A DNA stretch of 49,165 nt. It comes from UBA11957 sp963603285 (GTDB taxonomy: Bacteria; Bacillota; Clostridia; Lachnospirales; Lachnospiraceae). The translations under genes were made by a program, and so were the position numbers. The notes under the pieces are model-generated. The model saw only the letters and a list, made by a program, of their open reading frames with translations. It had not been told where the DNA came from and ran no database searches. The DNA lies in assembly GCA_963603285.1 (NCBI GenBank), contig CAVCMG010000021.1, positions 1-49,165 on the forward strand, written 5' to 3'. Of this stretch, positions 40,082 to 46,508 are shown piece by piece (position 1 is the stretch's first letter; each line of letters starts with the position of its first letter).

Positions 40082-40573
40082 TCAGGATAACGCATGGCTG
40101 CGTACGGCGATCACCGTATGGGCAGCTTCGTTGTCCGTGGAAATACAGGTAAAAGCATACAGATTCTCCGCCACGGCCTTCATCGAAAAGGAACGTACCG
40201 GAAGGATCGAACGTCCGGCGGCAGCAGAGGGCGCTGTGTCGGCACTGACGAAAAGCTCTTTGAGCTCGCCGTCCAGAACATAGATATAGGTACAGTAAGA
40301 AACATTGTCCTGCGTCGTACGCAGGCAGAGCGCATCCTCGCCGTCCAGCGTCGTCAGCGAAACACCGCCGTCGGCATCCGCCTGACTGATCTTTTCCCGG
40401 ATATAGGACAGAGACGTCTGCGCGGTATAGTTCACGGAGGATTCCGTTGTGGTTTCCTGATAGACATGGGTAGCCAGAAGGATCACCGTCAGCGCCGACA
40501 GGGCAAAGACAAAAAAGAGGGCGATCGGAAACAACAGATCGATCACATGCTTTTGCTGGTGGGAAAACCGCAT
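40082..40573 (-). CDS. DUF4860-like membrane-anchored protein
   Basis: This 163-residue protein has one N-terminal helix (IDLLFPIALFFVFALSALTVILLATHVY) and an extracellular domain starting YTAQTSLSYIREKISQAD and continuing LTTLDGEDALCLRTTQDNVSYCTYIYVLDGELKELFV. I recognise this as DUF4860-like, a family seen in clostridial pilus-type clusters, with moderate certainty. The SD GGGGAGGTG is strong. It lies one base after the preceding stop codon. Confidence 0.72.
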   Translation of the reverse strand: MRFSHQQKHVIDLLFPIALFFVFALSALTVILLATHVYQETTTESSVNYTAQTSLSYIREKISQADADGGVSLTTLDGEDALCLRTTQDNVSYCTYIYVLDGELKELFVSADTAPSAAAGRSILPVRSFSMKAVAENLYAFTCISTDNEAAHTVIAVRSHALS

Positions 40574-40574
40574 A

Positions 40575-40913
40575 TTACCGCACCTCCCCTTTCTTTTCGA
40601 GAATCGTCACATCCGGATAAATATTGGCACCGCTTACCCGGTAATCCACAAAAAAGAGCGACTCATCCCAGGTCAGCCCGTAACGGGTCTTCAGATAAGC
40701 CAGATCCTCCGGGTATGCGCCTTCTGCGGCGTAGCAGTATGTGATGGTACGCCGCAGGGCATTTTCCAGATTTTCCTTCTGCCGTCTGGTGGAATCCGCG
40801 GAAAAACGGTCCAGACTGACATAAAAAACGATCAGTACCGCCACAAACAAAAGCAAAGACCACAGATGGCGCTTTGGCCGTGCCGATTTTGGTTCGTAAG
40901 CAAAACGTGTCAT
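40575..40913 (-). CDS. Small pilin-like membrane protein
   Basis: This 112-residue protein has one helix (LWSLLLFVAVLIVFYVSLDRF) followed by RRQKENLENALRRTITYCYAAEGAYPEDLAYLKTRYGLTWDE. That latter stretch is like the alpha-1C/loop part of pseudopilins of the GspG/PilE kind (CYAAEGxYP). No prepilin cleavage site precedes the helix, so it may be anchored uncleaved. SD AGGAG. Confidence 0.7.
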   Translation of the reverse strand: MTRFAYEPKSARPKRHLWSLLLFVAVLIVFYVSLDRFSADSTRRQKENLENALRRTITYCYAAEGAYPEDLAYLKTRYGLTWDESLFFVDYRVSGANIYPDVTILEKKGEVR

Positions 40914-40937
40914 AGATGCAAACTCCTGTTGGATAAC

Positions 40938-41993
40938 TTAGATACTGGAAAGAATGCCCATCAGCGGCAGCATGACCGACAAAAGGATCACGCCGACGAT
41001 CAGAGACAGGGCGATCACAAGGGTGGGTTCCAGTACGGCCAGCATATTGGAAAGACGGGTATCAATCTCATCCTGATACATACCGGCGATCCGGCGCATC
41101 ACCTGTTCCTGATTACCGGTGCGCGCACCAAGCGTGATCATACGGGCGTATGTGCCGGTAAAGATCCCGGCCTCATGCAGGGCGTCGGCCAGCTCTTTGC
41201 CGTCGGCCATCAGCTGGCGGCAGGCATCCAGCCTCTTTGTAAAGAACGGATCGTCATTCAGTTCATAAGCCAGCTCCATACTGCGCTCCGGCATCAGACC
41301 GCTGGATAACGTCAGCGCCATAACATCGGCAAAACGGCAGGCCGCCGTCTTTTCGTAGATGGATCGGGTAAAGGGCAGCACATGACCAAGCTTTGTCATA
41401 AGGACCATCCCCTTCTTGGTCCGCAGCCCGAAAAACAGAAAAGCGGCGATAATAAACAGGATCACGACAAAGACCAGCGCATTGGTGTGCAGCAGATTGC
41501 CCAGATGCAGCAATGTCCGCGAAAAACCGGTCATTTCCGAACCGAGCTGTACAAATACCTGATTAAAAATAGGCAGCACCTTGATCAGCAGTACCAGAAT
41601 GATCACCACCATCATGGCGGCCATAAACAAAGGATACGTTACCGAGCCTTTGATGCTCTGGCGGATGGCATCCTCTCTGGCATAATGGGTGGATAAGGCA
41701 TCCATCACTGTATCGAGCGTACCGCTTTCCTCACCGATCTGTACCATATGGACCAGATAGGGCGGAAAAATGTCTGCCGCGGCAAAGGCATCGGCCAGAC
41801 TGCCGGTTTCGGTCAGCCGGTCCTGCATGGTGTTTAAAATCTGCCGTTCCTCCTCCGACTGTGCATCCTCCAGCATGACAGAAATACCTTCGATCGAGGA
41901 AATACCCGACTGCAGGATCAGCGCCAGCTGCCCGCAGAAAGCGGAAAGCTCCTGGTCACTGAAGGGTCTGAGGGTTTGTATTGAATTCGCCAT
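40938..41993 (-). CDS. pilC: Type II secretion/type IV pilus inner-membrane platform protein (PilC/GspF)
   Basis: This 351-residue protein has two tandem T2SSF domains (about 20-140 and 220-340) and three membrane helices (FMAAMMVVIILVLLIK, ALVFVVILFIIAAFLFF, LVIALSLIVGVILLSVML). The repeated motifs FCGQLALILQSGISSIEGI and FADVMALTLSSGLMPERSM mark the two halves. It forms the platform on which the assembly and retraction ATPases act. The start is ATG 41993: GGAGG precedes it and overlaps the alternative ATG at 42005. Confidence 0.92.
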   Translation of the reverse strand: MANSIQTLRPFSDQELSAFCGQLALILQSGISSIEGISVMLEDAQSEEERQILNTMQDRLTETGSLADAFAAADIFPPYLVHMVQIGEESGTLDTVMDALSTHYAREDAIRQSIKGSVTYPLFMAAMMVVIILVLLIKVLPIFNQVFVQLGSEMTGFSRTLLHLGNLLHTNALVFVVILFIIAAFLFFGLRTKKGMVLMTKLGHVLPFTRSIYEKTAACRFADVMALTLSSGLMPERSMELAYELNDDPFFTKRLDACRQLMADGKELADALHEAGIFTGTYARMITLGARTGNQEQVMRRIAGMYQDEIDTRLSNMLAVLEPTLVIALSLIVGVILLSVMLPLMGILSSI

Positions 41994-42011
41994 AATCGCC
42001 TCCATGTATAC

Positions 42012-42959
42012 TTAATAATTGTATTTTACCGTGTAATTGGAACCGTCACCCACGTACTTTTTCACCGAGGATGCCGAATTGCTGGCGGCCAGCGTCGGAT
42101 CCATCAGAGACCAGCTCTTGCCGTCAAAGGAAATGATATTGTCCACCCAGCCGGATTCCGTCAGATAGACACTGATCCAGGCATGGTACGCCTGACCACT
42201 GTAGCCCACCTCCAGCTTGGTGGGGATCGCCTGCGACCGGAGCATCGCCGTCATTAGCGAAGCGTAGTCAAAGCAGATCCCGGTACCCCTTTCCATCGTC
42301 TGGTCGATGTCCGGGATATAATCCGTCGGCACATTCTCGGCCAGCTGGGCATCGTAGGTGATGGATGTGGTTACATAATTGTAGACCTTCTCAACGTAAT
42401 CCAGATCGTTGGAGGACTCGTCCGACAGCTCGATACCGTACTGGACGGCCTTGCTGTCCTTTGTATACCAGCAGTACAGATTCGGATATAAAAAGGGCTT
42501 AAATTCATCCGAAATCTGTACATTCGTACTCCAGGAGCAGGCCAGCGCATACATATCGTCATATGCATGCTCAAGAACATCGATTCTGTAGCTGCCACTG
42601 CCGCCGGAAAGCGGAAAAGTGGCTATATCGCCGACAGTAAGTGTATAGCTGTAGATCGTATCCGAAGGATCTGTAATCTGCACCCTGGTGGAATCCGCGC
42701 TTCCGGAATAGGAGATCATGATGTAGCCCTCATCGGTGTGAGAGGCATCGATTTTCACATCCTTTTCCTCTTTGGTGACAGTGCCATCGGCTGATGGTAA
42801 GAGAAAATCGGCGTGTGTTGTCCGGTGTTCCCCCCCGGCAGCATTGCCGCCGGCCTTTACGCTGTCACCGCAGCCATTTAATACAGACGTCAGAAGAAAA
42901 CAAAGGAGACCCACGATACAGAGCCGTGATCGTACAGCCTTATACAATACAGCTCTCAT
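42012..42959 (-). CDS. Transglutaminase-like lipoprotein
   Basis: This 315-residue lipoprotein (lipobox SVLNGC, Cys30) has a beta-rich N-terminal part and a C-terminal transglutaminase/protease-like domain. The candidate Cys is in GTGICFDYASLMTAMLR, the His in YHAWISVYL, and the Asp in SLMDPTLAAS. Such domains act as peptidases or crosslinkers on the cell surface. Within the pilus operon it might process or crosslink surface fibres (inference). The SD GGAGG is good; it lies 18 bases before pilC. Confidence 0.85.
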   Translation of the reverse strand: MRAVLYKAVRSRLCIVGLLCFLLTSVLNGCGDSVKAGGNAAGGEHRTTHADFLLPSADGTVTKEEKDVKIDASHTDEGYIMISYSGSADSTRVQITDPSDTIYSYTLTVGDIATFPLSGGSGSYRIDVLEHAYDDMYALACSWSTNVQISDEFKPFLYPNLYCWYTKDSKAVQYGIELSDESSNDLDYVEKVYNYVTTSITYDAQLAENVPTDYIPDIDQTMERGTGICFDYASLMTAMLRSQAIPTKLEVGYSGQAYHAWISVYLTESGWVDNIISFDGKSWSLMDPTLAASNSASSVKKYVGDGSNYTVKYNY

Positions 42960-42997
42960 CGCAGTGCCTCCTTTGGTTGACCGTGTGCATTGCAGGG

Positions 42998-43720
42998 TTA
43001 GTAAAGTGACAGAATCAGATGCAGGACATTATCTGCCTGATCCGGGATATAGATATTCATAGCTTCCTCAGGGTAACTGAAGTCGATCTCACCGGTTTCT
43101 TCATTATAAGATACCGGGAGAACCCGTTCACCGGAGCTGTTCAGCGCATATACACCATTATAATCGATGCCGGAATCTGTATCCTCAACAAACAGCGTGA
43201 TGTTATTCCCGGACTGCTGGTTAGATAACAGCACAGGCGTTTTGGTGTCGACCTCATCCACTGTCAGAGTAAAGGTATTGGACTGCTTATTCTTCAAAAC
43301 GACCGTAATCACCAGTTCACCATTGGCATCCGGCTCGATCTGGTAGACATGGCTCGCCGTCTCATAGACCGGTATGTTATGGCCGCCAAGCGTAGCAGTT
43401 ACACGAGCCACCGGAATCAGTGGCGTATTGACCCGCACCTCATAGATAGGGTCATACCGTGTACCGGTGGACGTTGTATCTACGGTAAAGGTGGCAGGAA
43501 TAAACCAGAAAGGCAGCGTGCAGAACAGAAGGAAAACGATCAGAAGGATCACCTTTTGCAATAAAAAACGCTCCTTACGGTAATTGCTGTAGGAAGTCAG
43601 CACAGACAGAGGGACAGTATTCGGCTCTTTTTCACAGGCATCGAAGATATTTCCCAGCATAAGGGCAGCTGTCTCGTCGTCCAATGCAGGCTGATTTTTC
43701 TTGGATTTATGGAAAAACAT
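42998..43720 (-). CDS. Single-pass membrane protein downstream of the sigma factor
   Basis: This 240-residue protein has a soluble N terminus of about 55 residues (DDETAALMLGNIFDACEKEPNTVPLSVLTSY), one membrane helix (VILLIVFLLFCTLPFWFI), and an extracellular Ig/cadherin-like beta domain (TLGGHNIPVYETASHVYQIEPDANGELVITVVL; DTKTPVLLSNQQSGNNITLFVEDTDSGID). Position right after an ECF sigma gene and topology suggest an anti-sigma factor sensing the outside. No ZAS zinc motif is present. The SD overlaps the sigma stop (GGGGTGA). Confidence 0.72.
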   Translation of the reverse strand: MFFHKSKKNQPALDDETAALMLGNIFDACEKEPNTVPLSVLTSYSNYRKERFLLQKVILLIVFLLFCTLPFWFIPATFTVDTTSTGTRYDPIYEVRVNTPLIPVARVTATLGGHNIPVYETASHVYQIEPDANGELVITVVLKNKQSNTFTLTVDEVDTKTPVLLSNQQSGNNITLFVEDTDSGIDYNGVYALNSSGERVLPVSYNEETGEIDFSYPEEAMNIYIPDQADNVLHLILSLY

Positions 43721-43726
43721 GGCGAA

Positions 43727-44287
43727 TCACCCCTTTTGCAGTATCTTACTCAGCCGCTTTTTGCCGCTGGCGAGATATCTTTTTACAGAACTGCGGCTGA
43801 TATCCATCATATCCGCAATGTCATCGAGTGTCATATTGTTGATGTACTTTAAAGTAATGGCCTGGGACTCGGAAAACGGCAGATTGAGGATTTGCCTGAC
43901 CAGATATTCCTTCTCATCAATGTGGATCACCTGGCGTTCGGGGTCACGGGAATGATCCGGCAACGTTGGCACCGTATCCTGGTACAGTGAAGTCTCCGCA
44001 TCAAACCGGTTCTGCCGCTTCTGGATCTGGAAGCAGACACGGAAAGAAATCTGGTTGAGCCAGGATACGAACAGACGGGGATCCTTTAGCTTGTCCAGAC
44101 TTTTCAGTACAGATATATAAGTCTCCTGTACAGCATCCTGGGCGAGAAACTCGTCCTTTAAGTAGCTGTAAGCGAAACGATATTGCTTCTGGTAAGTCGC
44201 TGCGTAGAGCTCGGCAAAAGCATCACTGTCTCCACCCTGGGCCCGCTTCACGACATTTGCCAGATATTGATAATCTAATTCTGCCAT
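43727..44287 (-). CDS. ECF-type RNA polymerase sigma factor
   Basis: This 186-residue sigma-70 family factor consists of region 2 (AFAELYAATYQKQYRFAYSYLKDEFLAQDAVQETYISVLKSLDKL, with the -10-binding WLNQISFRVCF) and region 4 (LPFSESQAITLKYINNMTLDDIADMMDISRSSVKRYLASGKKRL). Regions 1 and 3 are absent, as usual for ECF factors. SD AAGGAG. It precedes the putative anti-sigma protein and ten bases separate it from the GGDEF gene. It likely drives this operon or other envelope genes; the target promoter is unknown. Confidence 0.9.
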   Translation of the reverse strand: MAELDYQYLANVVKRAQGGDSDAFAELYAATYQKQYRFAYSYLKDEFLAQDAVQETYISVLKSLDKLKDPRLFVSWLNQISFRVCFQIQKRQNRFDAETSLYQDTVPTLPDHSRDPERQVIHIDEKEYLVRQILNLPFSESQAITLKYINNMTLDDIADMMDISRSSVKRYLASGKKRLSKILQKG

Positions 44288-44297
44288 GGCAGTCTCC

Positions 44298-45029
44298 TTA
44301 TCTGGATTCGTTTACTGTAGTGTCATCCTGCGGATGATCCGGGCGCTTTTCATGGATGCGCCTGTCGGACAGGGCGATCAGCTCTGTAATCGTATTCACG
44401 GCACTACCCTCGTCAAATGCGATACCATACAGATAAGCCATGCGGCATTTGGGATTCATCTCATTATATAACGCTACTTTTTGTTTTACCCGGGTTAGGA
44501 AAAAGAGGAGCTTGTCCATGCTGCCATTTTTAAAAAGTGCAAGGAACTTATTACCGCCGTTACGGCCAACAAAGCAAAGATCTACAGATGTTGTCTGTAA
44601 AATGGTGGAAAATTCACGGATCATTGCATTGCCCTGTGTATGCCCATAGACCTTGTTGATTTCAGAAAGATTGGTCATTTCAAACATAATACAGCCTATC
44701 TGGGGATCCAGAGGCTTGTCCAGATATTGTTCGATCAGCGCATCACAGCTGTAACGGTTGGCGATACCGGATACTGGATCTGAATGAACAGCAAAATCCA
44801 GCTCGCTGAAATCTCTCTTGTAGGAGGTCATGTAGGAAAAATCAAGAAAAACTCCCACAAAAGAAAGAGCCAGAACAATCCAGAGCAGAATACAGATCAG
44901 ACGAAAACTGCCATCATTGGCAACCAGATGAAAAACCTCCGGATTTATCAGAACCACACTCAGACAGATCACAGCCAGAACAATAAATAAAACCAGCTGC
45001 ACTGTCTTGAAAATATTGTACCTTTTCAT
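44298..45029 (-). CDS. Membrane protein with degenerate GGDEF domain
   Basis: This 243-residue protein has two N-terminal membrane helices (residues 9-28 and 43-62) and a cytoplasmic GGDEF-like domain starting at SDPVSGIANR. The active-site motif reads GGNKF (158-162), and the first metal-binding aspartate of the usual DxDxFK is replaced (FEMTNLSEINKVYGH). Diguanylate cyclase activity is therefore unlikely; it may bind a nucleotide or act as a scaffold. The ATG at 45029 is preferred, with AAGGAG eleven bases upstream. It is the first gene of the pilus operon. Confidence 0.82.
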   Translation of the reverse strand: MKRYNIFKTVQLVLFIVLAVICLSVVLINPEVFHLVANDGSFRLICILLWIVLALSFVGVFLDFSYMTSYKRDFSELDFAVHSDPVSGIANRYSCDALIEQYLDKPLDPQIGCIMFEMTNLSEINKVYGHTQGNAMIREFSTILQTTSVDLCFVGRNGGNKFLALFKNGSMDKLLFFLTRVKQKVALYNEMNPKCRMAYLYGIAFDEGSAVNTITELIALSDRRIHEKRPDHPQDDTTVNESR

Positions 45030-45072
45030 AATCGCTGTCACTCCTTTGCAAACTGTAAAGTTAGATGGTCTT

Positions 45073-45078
45073 ATTATA
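45073..45078 (-). promoter_or_regulatory. Extended -10 promoter of the pilus/sigma operon
   Basis: On the minus strand ATGG-TATAAT precedes the first gene by about 44 bases. No convincing -35 is seen, which would fit an activator- or ECF-dependent promoter. Confidence 0.5.
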
Positions 45079-45130
45079 CCATGAAATGTGTGAAATACAG
45101 CAGTTTTTTGTGGGATAGAAAGAAAAATAC

Positions 45131-45159
45131 TTGTAAATACAAATAAAATATACTATACT
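45131..45159 (+). promoter_or_regulatory. Promoter of the second Rpn gene
   Basis: TTGTAA (45131-45136) and TATACT (45154-45159), 17-base spacer, followed by a leader of about 155 bases with no clear structure. Confidence 0.6.
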
Positions 45160-45324
45160 ATAAACATAAGCGGATGATACGAATGTCATCGACGAAGCAT
45201 TATCTGCACATTTCAAAAATGCCCCATTCCGGGCCGAAATTCCAACTGTACAAATCAAATATTGAACCCGACAGGTGTATCCATAATCATATCGGATACG
45301 ATTTGCCCGGGAGAAAGGAAAAAA

Positions 45325-46149
45325 GTGACAGCAGCACCAGAAAGTACAAGTAAATATCGTAAAGAATGCCGGAAAGTTCTGGCCAATCTGACTATCATGG
45401 ATGATACTTTTATGAGAAATGTCCTAAAAAAGCCGGAATGTACAGAATACATCCTGCAAGTGATCATGAACAGCCCCGACCTGCAGATCACCGAACCCGT
45501 AATCCAAAAGGATTTCAAAAATCTGCAGGGCCGTTCCGCCATACTGGACTGCGTCGTACAGGATAAAGACGGCAGACAGTATAATCTGGAGATCCAGAAA
45601 GAAAATGAAGGAGCCACCCCGAAACGCGCAAGATATCACAGTGGCCTGCTGGATATGAATACTCTCAAAGCGGGAGAAGAGTATGATAAATTGCAGGAAT
45701 GTTATGTGATCTTTATCACCCGGGGCGATCCACTGGGGTATAAGTTGCCCATTTATCATGTGAGCAGAAATATCGAAGAAGTGAATTGCAGCTTTCAGGA
45801 TAAATCTCACATCATATACGTGGACACATCGAAGCAGGATGATACCAAATTAGGCCACCTGATGCATGACCTGCACTGCAAAAATGCAGATGACATGTAC
45901 AGCAAAGTGCTGGCAGACCGGGTGAGAGAACTGAAAGAAACACAGGAAGGAGCAGAAAGTATGTGTAAAGAACTGGAAGATTTAATTGAACTTGGAGTTG
46001 CCGAAGGAAAAACAGAAACTCAAAAAGAAGTTGCCATAGCCCTTGATCGAAGGGGTATGCACCTGGACGAGATAGCAGAGATTACGGGAGCAAAAGCAGC
46101 AACCGTCCGCCTCTGGCTCGACAAAGACCTGAATCCCATAAAAGAATAA
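45325..46149 (+). CDS. Rpn-family PD-(D/E)XK nuclease/putative transposase
   Basis: This 274-residue Rpn protein is intact. The nuclease core has the Asp in SAILDCVVQD, the E-x-Q in YNLEIQKE and RARYHSGLLDM. The middle part LQECYVIFITRGDPLGYKLPIYHVSRNIEE is typical of the family, and the C terminus is an HTH-like helix set (LDRRGMHLDEIAEITGAKAATVRLWL). Start: GTG at 45325 with GGAGAAAGG eight bases before it; a TTG at 45262 lacks an SD. Family members promote RecA-independent recombination and phage defence in enterobacteria. A strong internal SD and ATG at 45961 could yield the C-terminal domain alone. Confidence 0.85.
   Translation: MTAAPESTSKYRKECRKVLANLTIMDDTFMRNVLKKPECTEYILQVIMNSPDLQITEPVIQKDFKNLQGRSAILDCVVQDKDGRQYNLEIQKENEGATPKRARYHSGLLDMNTLKAGEEYDKLQECYVIFITRGDPLGYKLPIYHVSRNIEEVNCSFQDKSHIIYVDTSKQDDTKLGHLMHDLHCKNADDMYSKVLADRVRELKETQEGAESMCKELEDLIELGVAEGKTETQKEVAIALDRRGMHLDEIAEITGAKAATVRLWLDKDLNPIKE
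45961..46149 (+). CDS. Possible internal-start product of the Rpn gene (RpnS-like)
   Basis: AAGGAG at 45947-45952 lies eight bases before an in-frame ATG at 45961, which would give a 62-residue HTH-like protein (MCKELEDLIELGVAEGK to the end). The site falls exactly at the junction of nuclease and C-terminal domain, as at 6272 and 8845. Expression is unproven. Confidence 0.45.
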   Translation: MCKELEDLIELGVAEGKTETQKEVAIALDRRGMHLDEIAEITGAKAATVRLWLDKDLNPIKE

Positions 46150-46160
46150 CCCATCCTCCA

Positions 46161-46199
46161 AAGGCTGTGCCAAAGAGCAATCTTTCCACAGCCTTTTTT
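46161..46199 (+). terminator. Terminator after the second Rpn gene
   Basis: GGCTGTG (46163-46169) pairs with CACAGCC (46187-46193), followed by T6. Confidence 0.82.
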
Positions 46200-46266
46200 C
46201 TATATAAAGTCATATCCCGTCACCTCCTGCATATATACATAAACAGAGCAAACCCCGGACAGGCCC

Positions 46267-46298
46267 TCCAATGTTCCGGCAAAAACAGGAACATTGGA
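46267..46298. repeat. 11-bp perfect inverted repeat upstream of the surface protein
   Basis: TCCAATGTTCC (46267-46277) and GGAACATTGGA (46288-46298) with a 10-base loop. It may be an operator or leader hairpin. In the rest of the gap (46200-46508) only a weak GGGGGTA/TATCCCC hairpin near 46415-46440 and an AT-rich block (TAATATATATTC) are seen. No riboswitch was recognised. Confidence 0.6.
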
Positions 46299-46508
46299 CA
46301 GAGTTTCTTCCTATTATAATAAGAAAGCATATACCCGCCCCGCGAAAATTTTTTGAAAAAAATGTAAATTTGATGAGCCTTTTGTGCCGCCTGAAAACAC
46401 TTCATAGATATAAAGGGGGTACTATATCCAAATATCCCCATAACCCATATTCTGTAACAACAGGATAATATATATTCAGTGAGCAGAATCCAGAAAGGAG
46501 AAAAGAGT

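Noticed and set aside
46150..46508. c-di-GMP riboswitch before the surface protein, suspected because of the nearby GGDEF and pilus genes
   Set aside because: The conserved GEMM core words are missing; only simple hairpins are present.
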